Origin: Cupriavidus basilensis
GTDB taxonomy: Bacteria > Pseudomonadota > Gammaproteobacteria > Burkholderiales > Burkholderiaceae
Reading direction: 5' to 3'
DNA length: 64,000 nucleotides
Assembly (NCBI RefSeq): GCF_000832305.1
Contig: NZ_CP010537.1
Location: 1,116,001 to 1,180,000, forward strand
The notes under the pieces were generated by a model. The model did not search any database and had not been told where the DNA came from. It saw only the letters and a program-made list of their open reading frames with translations. The first letter of the stretch is position 1, and every line of letters starts with the position of its first letter. A program made the position numbers and the translations under genes. This document shows positions 26,452 to 35,728 of the stretch, piece by piece.

Positions 26452-27835
26452 GCCGCCCGTCCTTGCCAGCGGCTGGACGTTCCGCACGAATGCCAGACCA
26501 GCACATCACGGCACCCACCAGCAGCAGTGCTGCCGCGAAGCCGAGCGAGAGGTGCATGCCGCGCATGAAGGCTTGCGGGGCAGTGTCGTGCACCAGATAG
26601 CCGAACCCTGCCACGCCGAGCATGCCGCCTACCTGCCGCGCCGAGTTGAGGACGCCGGAGGCGATGCCCGCACGGGAGCCATCCACGGCTGAAAGCGTGA
26701 CATTGGTCATGGTCGGCACCATCAGCGCAATGCCGCTGGCGGCCAGCAGCATCGGCGGAGCGAGCTGCCAGTAGGGGCCATCGATGCGCACCGGCAACAG
26801 CATCAGGTAGCCCAGGGCGGCCAGGAGCAATCCCAGCACCATCAAGTACCTCGCGCCCATCCGCGTGATCAGGCGGCCGGCGAGCACGTTGACTGCCATC
26901 AGCACCGCCGTCATCGGGAGGAACGCCAGCCCGGTCTGCTGTGGCGACAGTCCCTGCTGAAGCTGGAAGAACAGGCTGAAGACAAAGATCTGGCCATAGT
27001 AGGCAAAATTCACGATCACACCGGCAAGCGACGCCACCCTGAACGCCGGGATGCGCAGTAGCGCCAGCGGCAGCATCGGCGCGGCACTGCGGGATTCGAT
27101 GCGGATGAAGGCGGCCGCCGATGCCAAGGCCAGCCACAGCCCCGCCTGCACCCAGGCGTGTCCCCAGCCGAGACGGCTGGCTTCGGTGACCGATGCGGTG
27201 AGTGCGGCCAGCGCCAGTATGGCTGCGCCTTGCCCGGGCCAATCCAGGCCGCGGTGGTGTCCGCTGCCATCGGCGGCGACATGGCGCAACGTCAGATACA
27301 GGCCAATCAGGCCCAGCGGCAGGTTGATCAGGAAGATGCTGCGCCAGCCGAAGTGGGTCACCAGCAGGCCGCCCAGCACCGGCCCGGCCGCCAGCGAGAT
27401 GCCGCCGATCGCACCCCACCAGCCCACTGCGCGGCTGCGTTGTTCGCGATCGGGAAAGGCCCGCTGAAGCATCGACAGCGAGTTCGGCACCAGCAGCGCC
27501 GCACCAATGCCCTGGCCCAGCCGGGCCATCACCAGCATCGCCAGGCTGCCCGCCGCGCCGCACGCCACCGACGTTAGCGTGAATAGCGCGAGCCCCATCA
27601 GGAACACACGCCTGGCGCCCAAGCGATCTCCGATCGCTCCGCTGGTCAGTAGCAACGCCGCGAACACCAGCGTGTAGGCGTTGATCACCCATTGCAGTCC
27701 TGCCACATCGGTGGCGAATCCTTGCCGCAAGGTATCAAGGGCGACGTTGACGACGCTGACATCCAGCAGGACGACGACGAAGCCGAGCGCAGCGGCCAGC
27801 AGGGTGGCCCGTTGTGCATTGGTGGTGGTGGGCAT
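26438..27835 (-). CDS. MFS multidrug-efflux transporter, DHA2 (EmrB/QacA) family
   Basis: 465 residues from the ATG at 27835; about 14 membrane segments. The DHA2 motif LLDVSVVNVALDTLRQGF in helix 1, motif A GAIGDRLGARRVFLMGL, and motif C GAIGGISLAAGPVLGGLL are clear. It exports hydrophobic drugs by H+ antiport. It is divergent from a LysR gene 97 bp away that may control it. Confidence 0.92.
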   Translation of the reverse strand: MPTTTNAQRATLLAAALGFVVVLLDVSVVNVALDTLRQGFATDVAGLQWVINAYTLVFAALLLTSGAIGDRLGARRVFLMGLALFTLTSVACGAAGSLAMLVMARLGQGIGAALLVPNSLSMLQRAFPDREQRSRAVGWWGAIGGISLAAGPVLGGLLVTHFGWRSIFLINLPLGLIGLYLTLRHVAADGSGHHRGLDWPGQGAAILALAALTASVTEASRLGWGHAWVQAGLWLALASAAAFIRIESRSAAPMLPLALLRIPAFRVASLAGVIVNFAYYGQIFVFSLFFQLQQGLSPQQTGLAFLPMTAVLMAVNVLAGRLITRMGARYLMVLGLLLAALGYLMLLPVRIDGPYWQLAPPMLLAASGIALMVPTMTNVTLSAVDGSRAGIASGVLNSARQVGGMLGVAGFGYLVHDTAPQAFMRGMHLSLGFAAALLLVGAVMCWSGIRAERPAAGKDGRQGAT

Positions 27836-27932
27836 GACATGGATTCCAACGATAGGATCCCCGGATGCTAGGTTGCAGACGTGTCTGCGTAAATTCCCTA
27901 AAATCTCCACCGAACCTGGAGAAAACGCACAG

Positions 27933-28808
27933 ATGCTCGATTGGGAAAATCTTCGTCACTTCCTGGCGGTCGCCCGCACCGGCACGTTGTCCGGCGCAGC
28001 GCGCGATTTGCAGGTGGATCACGCCACGGTAAGCCGCCGGCTGGCCGCGCTCGAAGCCGGGCTGCAAGCGCCTCTGGTTGAACGCTTGCCGCGCTCGTGC
28101 CGCCTGACGCCGCTTGGGGTGTCGGTCTTCGAGCAAGCCAAGACGATGGAAGCTGCCGCGTTCGCAATCGAGCGGCAGACGCGTGCCAGCCACGAGCCCG
28201 TGAGCGGCAAGGTGTCGCTCAGTGCGCCACCGGTACTGACCACGCATCTGCTGGCCGGCCGGCTGGCGGATTTCCGCGCGGCTTATCCGGGTATCCGGCT
28301 CAGCGTGTCGGCGCAGGCCCGCGCGGTGTCGCTGACACGCCGCGAGGCGGACGTAGCGCTACGCCTGGTTCGGCCCAGCGAGTCGAGCAGTGTGGTGCGC
28401 AAGTTGGGGCAGATGCCATTTGCCTTGTACGCAAGCCTCGACTATCCGGCATTGCGCAATCCCCGCGACTGGACCTTTATTGCCTACGATGCGCAGTTCG
28501 CCGACATGCCGCAGCAGCGCTGGCTGCTGGAGCTGGCGGGGCCGCGGCCTGTGGGCTGCGAACTCAGCGATATCAGCAGCCATTTCGCCGCTGCCCGTGC
28601 GGGGGCGGGCGTGGCAGGCCTGCCTTGCTTCCTGGGGGATGCCGATGCGGGCCTGGTACGGCTGGAGCACGAGGGCGCTGCATTCTCGCGCGACATCTGG
28701 CTGGTGGTGCACAGGGACCTGCGGCGCTCGGCCCCCGTGCGCGCGGTGATGGACTTTCTTAGCGAGGTAGTGGCCGGGCACGGCGCATTTGGATCCGCTT
28801 CGGAGTAG
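27933..28808 (+). CDS. LysR family transcriptional regulator
   Basis: 291 residues from the ATG at 27933, just behind a GGAGAAAA sequence. The N-terminal HTH reads MLDWENLRHFLAVARTGTLS then ARDLQVDHATVSRRLAALEA. The C-terminal periplasmic-binding-like effector domain follows (about 90-285). It belongs to the VDHATVSRR subgroup often found beside transporters. The divergent DHA2 efflux gene is the obvious target. Confidence 0.93.
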   Translation: MLDWENLRHFLAVARTGTLSGAARDLQVDHATVSRRLAALEAGLQAPLVERLPRSCRLTPLGVSVFEQAKTMEAAAFAIERQTRASHEPVSGKVSLSAPPVLTTHLLAGRLADFRAAYPGIRLSVSAQARAVSLTRREADVALRLVRPSESSSVVRKLGQMPFALYASLDYPALRNPRDWTFIAYDAQFADMPQQRWLLELAGPRPVGCELSDISSHFAAARAGAGVAGLPCFLGDADAGLVRLEHEGAAFSRDIWLVVHRDLRRSAPVRAVMDFLSEVVAGHGAFGSASE

Positions 28809-28905
28809 GCACGTGGTAGGCACATGGACTCTCAAACGGCAGCTTGGGGCCGGCTTGATCCATGACGAGCAGGCGGCGGCTCATCCTCTGCCACAAACGG
28901 CAGGA

Positions 28906-29103
28906 TTATTTCCCGGGTTCTCCGACATAGTTCAGGGGCACCCATTCATATTTGTTTCCCGCTCTTCGAATGTGCCCCAAGCCGGGGAAGGCGATGTGGG
29001 CCGCACCTACCGTGTAATGTGCTTGTCTGCCGCAGGTAAAGCGCGCATTGCACTGCACAAAAAATTTGCCGGATTTCAAGATACGCGCCATAAAAAATGA
29101 CAT
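28906..29103 (-). CDS. Possible small hypothetical protein (65 aa)
   Basis: A short frame with balanced composition, a Cys-containing N-terminal half and ending KYEWVPLNYVGEPGK. It fills most of the gap between the LysR gene and the fatty-acid hydroxylase gene. No domain recognised and no good ribosome binding site; the real start could be the Met at 29091. The rest of this 396-bp gap shows nothing else. Confidence 0.25.
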   Translation of the reverse strand: MSFFMARILKSGKFFVQCNARFTCGRQAHYTVGAAHIAFPGLGHIRRAGNKYEWVPLNYVGEPGK

Positions 29104-29204
29104 TTTTTGCCATAATAACGACCGCTTCTGACCAGTCTCTGACCCGTTCCGGCAAGGGGTAGGTCAATCGTTTGTCGGCCGTAAGGCACTTTTTTGAATG
29201 GCGC

Positions 29205-30329
29205 ATGGAAGAACAAATCACCGTCTACGCTTTCCCGGTATTCCTGCTATTGATGCTGGTGGAGCTGGGCTACGGCCTGTTCGTCGGTCGCAATACCTAT
29301 CGCCTAAGTGATGCGCTCAGCAACCTGAGTCAAGGCTTGCTAAGCCAGCTGGTGGCCAGCGTCAGCCAGCTCTTCCAGATCGGCCTGTATATCTTGACGT
29401 GGCGCCGGGTGGCGCTGTTTCCCCATGCCGGCCTGTGGGGCAGTGTCTGGGGCTGGTTGCTGGCGATCGTGATGTTCGATTTCTGCGACTACTGGCTACA
29501 TCGGGCCGGGCATGAAAGCGCGGTGTTCTGGGCCGCCCATGCCGTGCATCACCAGAGCCAGGATTTCAATCTGTCCACCGCGCTGCGGCAGGAGAGCACC
29601 GTTGCCTTCCTGGGATGGCCGTTTTACTTGCCGATGGCGCTGGCTGGAGTTGCACCGCAGCAGTTTGCGCTGGCCGGCCTCGTCGTGCTGCTATACCAGT
29701 TCTGGATTCACACCGAGCACATCGGCAAGCTGGGCTGGTTTGACCGGGTGTTTTCCTCGCCGTCCAACCATCGTGTGCATCATGCGGTCAACGACCAGTA
29801 CCTGGACAAGAACTACGGCGGGATGCTGATCATCTGGGACCGGCTGTTCGGCACGTTTGCCGAGGAAGCAGAGAAGCCGGTGTATGGTACCCGCACCCCG
29901 CTCAACAGCTGGAGTCTGCTAGGGGCGGTGGCTTCCGGCTATGTGCCCCTGTGGCAGATGGCGCGCCGTGCGCCACGCTGGCAGGACAAGATCAAGGTGT
30001 GGTTCAAGGCGCCGGGCTGGCTGCCGCCCGGCGTGAGCGATGATAGTGCGCCCTTTGACTTGGAGCGTGCACGCCAGCGCTTCGATCCACCGCTGGTGGC
30101 CGGTGCCGCGCCAGTGGCTCTGCTGCAGTTCGCTCTGCTGATGGCGGCCGGTGCCGGCTATCTGTGGCAAAGCGATGCGATGGGCAGCGGCCTGCTGTGG
30201 GGGCTGGCACTGCTGCTGGTCACCGGTCTGGCTGGTCTGGGCGGCCTGCTGCAGGGGAGGTTGCGGCCACGCAGCCTGCTGGGGCTGGATGTGCTGCTGT
30301 TGCTGCTGGCCGGATTGCTGCTGCGCTGA
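29205..30329 (+). CDS. Sterol desaturase / fatty acid hydroxylase family membrane protein
   Basis: 374 residues from the ATG at 29205 (MEEQITVYAF); an earlier TTG at 29172 is less likely. Several membrane helices carry the di-iron His boxes: DYWLHRAGH (HxxxH), WAAHAVHHQSQ (HxxHH) and SNHRVHHAVN. After about residue 285 come two or three extra hydrophobic helices. Enzymes of this family hydroxylate or desaturate lipids using O2. No lipid gene is adjacent, so the substrate is open. Confidence 0.9.
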   Translation: MEEQITVYAFPVFLLLMLVELGYGLFVGRNTYRLSDALSNLSQGLLSQLVASVSQLFQIGLYILTWRRVALFPHAGLWGSVWGWLLAIVMFDFCDYWLHRAGHESAVFWAAHAVHHQSQDFNLSTALRQESTVAFLGWPFYLPMALAGVAPQQFALAGLVVLLYQFWIHTEHIGKLGWFDRVFSSPSNHRVHHAVNDQYLDKNYGGMLIIWDRLFGTFAEEAEKPVYGTRTPLNSWSLLGAVASGYVPLWQMARRAPRWQDKIKVWFKAPGWLPPGVSDDSAPFDLERARQRFDPPLVAGAAPVALLQFALLMAAGAGYLWQSDAMGSGLLWGLALLLVTGLAGLGGLLQGRLRPRSLLGLDVLLLLLAGLLLR

Positions 30330-30352
30330 CTGGCAACCAGTCGCCGATTCGC

Positions 30353-30400
30353 CAAGTGGCCAAGTGGCCAAGTGGCCAAGCGGCCAAGCGGCCAAGCGGC
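30353..30400. repeat. Six tandem copies of an 8-bp unit
   Basis: Three CCAAGTGG followed by three CCAAGCGG, then a degraded CAAAACGG. It starts 24 bp past the stop of the fatty-acid hydroxylase gene. No inverted symmetry or spacer, so it is a simple variable-number repeat. Confidence 0.9.
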
Positions 30401-30457
30401 AAAACGGCTGGGCAGCCCATGGCTCTGCCTATAAGCATCTTGCCGCATGCGGCGGGC

Positions 30458-30649
30458 TCAGGCCCCGCAGGCTGATTTCATGAAATGCCGCAGCAGCGTG
30501 CGTTCGCGCTCCAATAGCGACAGCATATGTTCAAGCCCGGCAATGTGGTCAAACAACGGTGGCGCGATCACCACCATGGCGTCCTTGCCCGCGCCGGCCA
30601 GCTCTTCCAGCGGCACGCACGTGCAGCGCCGCCATCGATAGGCGATCAT
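30458..30649 (-). CDS. Small hypothetical protein downstream of the ParB-like gene
   Basis: 63 residues from MIAYRWRRCT at 30649 (the frame opens at 30682). The sequence has good coding character: PLEELAGAGKDAMVVIAPPL then FDHIAGLEHMLSLLERERTL. It is 105 bp behind the ParB-like gene on the same strand. No domain recognised. Confidence 0.45.
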   Translation of the reverse strand: MIAYRWRRCTCVPLEELAGAGKDAMVVIAPPLFDHIAGLEHMLSLLERERTLLRHFMKSACGA

Positions 30650-30754
30650 CACGGGCCTCGGTTCAGGCGAGCAGCACCACATCGGCGCGCTCTCGACCTG
30701 CGCAGGTAGTGCTTGAGCCAGGACGCATGCACCCGCTCACCCGATAAGAGTGCC

Positions 30755-31579
30755 TCACGCAGTCGCCAGCCCGCCGCGGGCCTCTGCGAGTGCAACCGTC
30801 AGGTGCTGCACCTTCTTTTTCAGCTGATCGCGCTCTTCTGTGAGCTGTGCCACCAGTTGCGTCAGGCGATGAATTGCCAGTTGATCGGGGGTGGCGTCGC
30901 TGGGTGGGGGCACCGGCTCAGGCTTGGGTGGCACGCGGGCCTCGCGCACCTGTCTCGCCACCTGGCGCAGTTCCTTCTTGCCCCCGGCAACCGCCGCTAC
31001 CTGCTTCTCGCCAGGCAAGGAGGCTACGGCAGCCGCAGCATTGATGGAAATCACGCCCGCCTTTACCGCGCTGACCAATTCGGGCGCAGCGGTCTTCTGG
31101 ATCTTTTCGATCTGGCCAAGTGTCGCACTGCTCACCCGCGCTGTGCGCGCGACGGCCTCGCGAGTCAACACGGCATCGGTCCCGGATTGCAGGGCGACTT
31201 CAGCCCCGGCAGGCTTTGCAGGACCCGGCTGGGCTTGGGCTTGTGCTTGTGCCAGACGCGCGGATACGATTTCCTTCTTCCGCAATGCGAGTACACCGCG
31301 CTGGAAATCCGATACGCTGCGCCGCCCGAGGTGATTGTCGATCATCCACAGGTGCACGTCCTCCATGGACTGGAACGTCTGGTTTTGCACCGTATTGAAC
31401 GGGACGCCGTGCTTCTGGCAGATGCTGTAGCGGTTGTGTCCGTCCACCAGGAGATCGCCCCACAACACCAGTGCATCGCGGCACCCTTCGGAGAGCAAGC
31501 TGCGTTCTAGTGCCGCGTATTCGTCTTCTGTCAGTGGATCGATATAGGCACGGAGGTCTTCGTTGATAGTGATCGTCAT
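30755..31579 (-). CDS. ParB N-terminal domain-like protein (plasmid replication/partition-related)
   Basis: 274 residues. The first 90 residues show a ParB/Srx-type fold: IDPLTEDEYAALERSLLSEG, then LVDGHNRYSICQKHGV. A KorB-like HTH may follow (about 130-190). The Gln/Ala and Pro-rich linkers are low complexity and the C-terminus (QLVAQLTEERDQLKKKVQHL) is a predicted coiled coil. There is no ParA gene or parS-like cluster nearby, so this orphan is more likely a regulator than a segregation protein. Confidence 0.75.
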   Translation of the reverse strand: MTITINEDLRAYIDPLTEDEYAALERSLLSEGCRDALVLWGDLLVDGHNRYSICQKHGVPFNTVQNQTFQSMEDVHLWMIDNHLGRRSVSDFQRGVLALRKKEIVSARLAQAQAQAQPGPAKPAGAEVALQSGTDAVLTREAVARTARVSSATLGQIEKIQKTAAPELVSAVKAGVISINAAAAVASLPGEKQVAAVAGGKKELRQVARQVREARVPPKPEPVPPPSDATPDQLAIHRLTQLVAQLTEERDQLKKKVQHLTVALAEARGGLATA

Positions 31580-32056
31580 GGGTCAAGCGGAAAAGGTAGG
31601 GCGGTAGTGTACACACTGCTAGCCATTCCAAGACGTGTATGCCGCGCCGAGTGCTACCTGCCAGGCGACAGCCGACCTGCCGGCTGGGCGGTGGCTAACG
31701 GCCAGTACAATGTGCGCAAAATGCCATGTGCGTAAATCGCCACACTCGAAAATCGGCCGCCGTATCGTCGAGCCCGAGCAGGAAGTCAGCCAGATGTCGG
31801 ATCAGCACGCTCATGCTCAACTGGTTCGGAGCCAAATCGCGTATGCTTCGCCCTGTCTCGCCCGGGCGCAGGAAGGTCTTGCGTCCGTAGTTTCCCTATG
31901 CATGCCTCTGCGGTGGGGTTGCCGATTGCCACTGCCATGCCGAGGCTTGCGGGGTTCAATGCCAGCTAGAACGGGCACACTGACATGACCGCACTTCCTG
32001 ACAGCATCCCGACCGGTCAACGACCAAGGTCTATCCTGTACCTCTACGGCTGACCA
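31580..32056. other. Non-coding interval before the diguanylate cyclase gene
   Basis: 477 bp between divergent genes. Open frames such as 31635-31988 have poor coding character. No repeat, operator-like palindrome or RNA is evident. Confidence 0.5.
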
Positions 32057-33199
32057 ATGCTGAACCTGGACCTGCGCTCCATGTCGGTGATGACGGGGAT
32101 GATCAATATCGCCCTGGGCATCGTCCTGCTGGCCTTTCGCCGCGCCTATCCCGCCTCTATCAAGGGGTTGCTACCCTGGGCGCTGGCACCGCTGCTTTGC
32201 GCGCTTTCCACCGCCTTCTATGCGATGGACGGGCAGTGGCCGGCCGTGCTCGTCGCACTTGGCGGCAACGCGCTGCTGCTATCGGGCTGCGCACTGTTCT
32301 ACTTCGGCAGCCAGCGCTTCTACGGGGTGCCCTGCACCTGGAAATGCTGGCTCGCCCTGGGCATTGGCTGCCTGGCTGGCATCACGTGGTTCCTGCTGGT
32401 CCAACCCGACTACCGGATCCGCGTGTTGCTGCTGACCGCGGTGCTAGCTGCGATATGCCTGACCCATGCGCGGCTGACCTGGGAGCACGGCCGGGGATTT
32501 GCGCCGCGTTTCATGGCAGGTGTCCTCGCTTTCCAGGGGCTGGCCTTGCTGATGCGGGCTGCGACGACGATTTTCCAGGATGCCGCCGATACTTCGCGGT
32601 TTGCCCCTTCGGCTATGCAGGCCGCGTACATTGCGGCGTATTGTTTCGCGTCGCTCTTCGTCTGCCTTGGACTGCTCCTGACTGTGAGCGAGCGGTTACG
32701 CGCGCAGTTCGAGTACCTGGCGCAACGCGACGACCTGACGGGAATCTTGAGCCGCCGCGCTGTGCTGCACGCAGGTAGCAATGCACTGAGGAACCGGCGC
32801 GGCGGCCAGCCACTGTCGTTGCTGCTGATGGATATCGACCACTTCAAGCGCATCAACGACCAGCACGGACACCTGGTCGGTGACCGCGTGCTGGCGCATT
32901 TCGCACAAATCGTAGGGCGGGCGCTGCGCCACACGGACCATCTCGGCCGTTTTGGCGGCGAAGAGTTTGTCGTGCTGCTGCCGCATACCGGCATGGAGAC
33001 CGCGCTTGTCATGGCCGAGCGCGTGCGCCAGGCAGTCGAGCAGCAATCGGCCGTCGCGGGGCAGCCCGCCTGCACGGCAAGCCTGGGGTTGGCCAGCATC
33101 GAAGCCGGGGAAGCGACCCTTGACGAATTGCTGGCACGGGCCGATTCGGCGCTATATCGCGCCAAGGCTGAAGGACGCAATCGTGTTGAGGCAGGCTAA
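32057..33199 (+). CDS. Membrane-bound diguanylate cyclase (GGDEF)
   Basis: 380 residues. Six to seven hydrophobic helices (about 1-215) form an uncharacterised membrane sensor. The GGDEF domain follows with LAQRDDLTGILSRRAVL, LLLMDIDHFKRINDQHGHLV and the active-site motif RFGGEEFVVLL. The inhibitory I-site is intact as RHTD five residues before GGEEF, so product feedback is expected. It makes cyclic di-GMP at the inner membrane. The gene stands alone. Confidence 0.93.
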   Translation: MLNLDLRSMSVMTGMINIALGIVLLAFRRAYPASIKGLLPWALAPLLCALSTAFYAMDGQWPAVLVALGGNALLLSGCALFYFGSQRFYGVPCTWKCWLALGIGCLAGITWFLLVQPDYRIRVLLLTAVLAAICLTHARLTWEHGRGFAPRFMAGVLAFQGLALLMRAATTIFQDAADTSRFAPSAMQAAYIAAYCFASLFVCLGLLLTVSERLRAQFEYLAQRDDLTGILSRRAVLHAGSNALRNRRGGQPLSLLLMDIDHFKRINDQHGHLVGDRVLAHFAQIVGRALRHTDHLGRFGGEEFVVLLPHTGMETALVMAERVRQAVEQQSAVAGQPACTASLGLASIEAGEATLDELLARADSALYRAKAEGRNRVEAG

Positions 33200-33446
33200 G
33201 CCGTGACTCCCTCGGTTCTGTGGGTGCCCCGTCTGCTTGGGCGGTGGCGCTGACGGATGAAAGACCGGGCGATATCCCAGGCTGGCGATGGGGCGGGCCT
33301 GCAATGACATGGAAGACAAACCGGGCGCCAGCATGCGATCATCGATACCCTCGGATTTCACGTAAAACCACGTGCCATGCCGGTGGCAGACAGGGGTGTT
33401 CGCTCTGCTGCCAATCCCCAACGCCAGCGAAGGAAGACGCGCGCTC

Positions 33447-34538
33447 ATGACGCAACAAACCACTTTCAGCCTCGAACCCAACCCGAACGCGCTCGACGCG
33501 GCCACGCGGGATGCACTGATGCGCGACCCCGCGTTCGGCCGCGTCTTCACCGACCATATGGTGACGATCACCTGGCGCGAAGGACAGGGGTGGCAGGACG
33601 CCAAGGTTACCGCCCGCAAGCCGTTCTCGATCGATCCGGCGTGCTCGGTACTGCACTATGGCCAGGAGATCTTCGAGGGCATGAAGGCCTATCGCGGCGC
33701 GGATGGCGCCGTGACGCTGTTCCGCCCGCTCGAGAACGCGCGCCGTTTCCAGGCGTCGGCCAAGCGCATGGCCATGCCGGCGTTGCCCGAATCGCTCTTT
33801 CTGGAAGCGATCGAGCAACTGGTGCGGATCGACCAGGCCTGGGTGCCGCACGGCTCGGGCAGCCTCTACCTGCGTCCTTTCATGTTTGCAAACGAGGTGT
33901 TCCTCGGCATCAAGCCCGCCTCCGAATTCATTTTCTGCGTGATCGCCTGCCCGGTGGGCCCGTACTTCAAGGGCGGCGACAAGGCCGTCTCCGTCTGGGT
34001 ATCCGAGAACTACACGCGCGCCGCGCCCGGCGGCACCGGCGAGGCGAAGTGCGGCGGCAACTATGCCGGCAGCCTGGTCGCGCAGAACGAGGCCACCGCG
34101 AACGGATGCGACCAGGTGGTCTTCCTGGATGCCGCCGAGCACCGCTGGGTGGAGGAACTCGGTGGCATGAACATCTTCTTCGTGATGGACGACGGCACCC
34201 TGGTCACGCCGCCTCTTAGCGGCTCGATTCTTCCTGGCATCACGCGGGCTTCGGTGATCGAGCTGGCCAGGGAGATGGGCATGGTGGTGGAAGAGCGCCG
34301 GTATTCGTACCCCGAGTGGGAGGCGGATGCCAAAAGCGGACGCCTGGCCGAGGCCTTTGTCTGCGGAACGGCGGCGACGCTGGTGGCCATAGGCGAAGTG
34401 CGGTCCGCGCGCACGCGCTTCGCGATCGGGAACGGCACCGCCGGCAACACCGTCAAGGTGCTGAGGGACCGGCTGGTGGAGATTCAGCGCAACCAGGCCG
34501 CAGGTCCTGCCGGCTGGGTCCATCACGTCGCTCTGTAA
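33447..34538 (+). CDS. ilvE: Branched-chain amino acid aminotransferase
   Basis: 363 residues from the ATG at 33447, preceded by GAAGGAAG. The fold-type IV PLP motif is in GEAKCGGNYAGSLVAQNEAT (Schiff-base Lys in AKCGGNYA), with LHYGQEIFEGMKAYRG, LYLRPFMFANEVFLG, and EELGGMNIFFVMDDG. This longer form is of the BCAT type used for Leu/Ile/Val synthesis or breakdown. It stands alone, convergent with an IclR gene. Confidence 0.94.
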   Translation: MTQQTTFSLEPNPNALDAATRDALMRDPAFGRVFTDHMVTITWREGQGWQDAKVTARKPFSIDPACSVLHYGQEIFEGMKAYRGADGAVTLFRPLENARRFQASAKRMAMPALPESLFLEAIEQLVRIDQAWVPHGSGSLYLRPFMFANEVFLGIKPASEFIFCVIACPVGPYFKGGDKAVSVWVSENYTRAAPGGTGEAKCGGNYAGSLVAQNEATANGCDQVVFLDAAEHRWVEELGGMNIFFVMDDGTLVTPPLSGSILPGITRASVIELAREMGMVVEERRYSYPEWEADAKSGRLAEAFVCGTAATLVAIGEVRSARTRFAIGNGTAGNTVKVLRDRLVEIQRNQAAGPAGWVHHVAL

Positions 34539-34590
34539 GGGTGCCTTGCGGCGCGCTTGCCGAGACGCTTACGTTCGGGCTTGCCTGATC

Positions 34591-34609
34591 TGCCGCCTGG
34601 CAAGCGGCA
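34591..34609. terminator. Weak stem-loop between ilvE and the IclR gene
   Basis: TGCCGC-CTGGCAA-GCGGCA, a 6-bp stem in the convergent gap, without a T-run. Confidence 0.35.
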
Positions 34610-34686
34610 GGCCAGACCGGAAGCCATCGCACAGTCTGGATGCTAACCTCGCTGCGCCATGCCGGCCCCGCGCCAGCCGGCGGCCG

Positions 34687-35595
34687 TCATGCTGGCTCCG
34701 CGCTGTCCTCCATCCCGCATGACGCGCTGATCTTCTCGATCAGACCCAGCAGGAGCGGTGCATAGCGCGCCACATCACGCGGCTTTTCGCTGGGCTTGTG
34801 CGGGAAACTGATATTGAGTCCGTACCACTGGTGGTCCGGCCCGCGGAACGCCGCGCCCACGGCGGTCAGGTGACCCGGCTGGTAATTGGCGCTGCAATAG
34901 CCTTGTGCCTGGGCTTGGGCAATGCCACGCGACAGTTCCTCGTGCAAGGCCGGCCATTCGCCGCCGGCCTTCTCCTCGATCCGTGCGAGGAACTGGTCGC
35001 GCACGCCGGCCGGCACCGCAGCCAGCCACGCCATGCCGATCGAGGTCAATTCCATGGGAACGCGCGTGCCGGGCGCTACGCGCCGGGTGCGCGATACGCT
35101 GTCGCGGCTGTGGCGCACCGCGGCCAGGTAGACCATGGCGGTCTGGTCGGGCACGGCCAGGCCGACATTGACCTTTTCCGCTTCGGCGATCTTGCGCATC
35201 AGCGGTAGCGCGATATCGGGCACCGCGGTGGCGTGGTGGAAGGCGTCCGCCAGGCTCACCACCACGGCCGCCAGCCGATAGGCGCGCTCGGTGGCGTCGT
35301 AGCGCAGGAAGCCGCTGTCCACCAGCGAGCGCGTGAGGCGGCTGACGGTCGGGCGCGGCAGGCCGGTGCGCGCTGCCAGGTCCGCATTGGTCAGGCTGGA
35401 AGAGCCGACGCGGAACGCGCGCAGCAGCATCAGGCCACGTTCGAGCGACTGACTGCCTTCGGTCTGCCGCGTGAACCGGCCGGTACTGTGCGTGAGTTCG
35501 CGGCTCGAAGGCGGTTTGGCGCGCGAGTCCGGGTGGGAGCCGAGGCCGGAAGCGGGGTTGGAAGCGGGGTCGGAACAGGGGTGCGGATCAGGCAT
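34687..35595 (-). CDS. IclR family transcriptional regulator
   Basis: 302 residues from the ATG at 35595; the longer open frame crosses the operator and the divergent gene. A Pro/Ser-rich N-terminus with repeated DPASNPASG-like units (about 1-45) precedes the IclR winged helix SLERGLMLLRAFRVGSSSLT then RTGLPRPTVSRLTRSLVDSG. The effector domain is complete. It is divergent from the enoyl-CoA hydratase operon with a 133-bp gap containing a perfect inverted repeat, so it very probably controls that operon and itself. Confidence 0.92.
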   Translation of the reverse strand: MPDPHPCSDPASNPASGLGSHPDSRAKPPSSRELTHSTGRFTRQTEGSQSLERGLMLLRAFRVGSSSLTNADLAARTGLPRPTVSRLTRSLVDSGFLRYDATERAYRLAAVVVSLADAFHHATAVPDIALPLMRKIAEAEKVNVGLAVPDQTAMVYLAAVRHSRDSVSRTRRVAPGTRVPMELTSIGMAWLAAVPAGVRDQFLARIEEKAGGEWPALHEELSRGIAQAQAQGYCSANYQPGHLTAVGAAFRGPDHQWYGLNISFPHKPSEKPRDVARYAPLLLGLIEKISASCGMEDSAEPA

Positions 35596-35641
35596 GTGGT
35601 TGGCCGCAGGCCCGCCAATCCAGCATCGGGGCGCTGCAAGT

Positions 35642-35660
35642 AATTTCGGTATCCGAAATT
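35642..35660. promoter_or_regulatory. Operator between the IclR gene and the enoyl-CoA hydratase operon
   Basis: AATTTCGG-TAT-CCGAAATT is a perfect 8-bp inverted repeat with a 3-bp spacer, 69 bp before the hydratase start and 47 bp before the IclR start. Size and position fit an IclR-family operator. Confidence 0.75.
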
Positions 35661-35728
35661 GTAGTGTAGCGCGGGGATCCGCATCGGCGAATACTGGGTG
35701 CCTTTCCACCCTCCCGGAGCCCTTCGCC

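Noticed and set aside
30353..30400. A possible CRISPR-like array.
   Set aside because: Units are 8 bp, directly abutting, without spacers and without cas genes.
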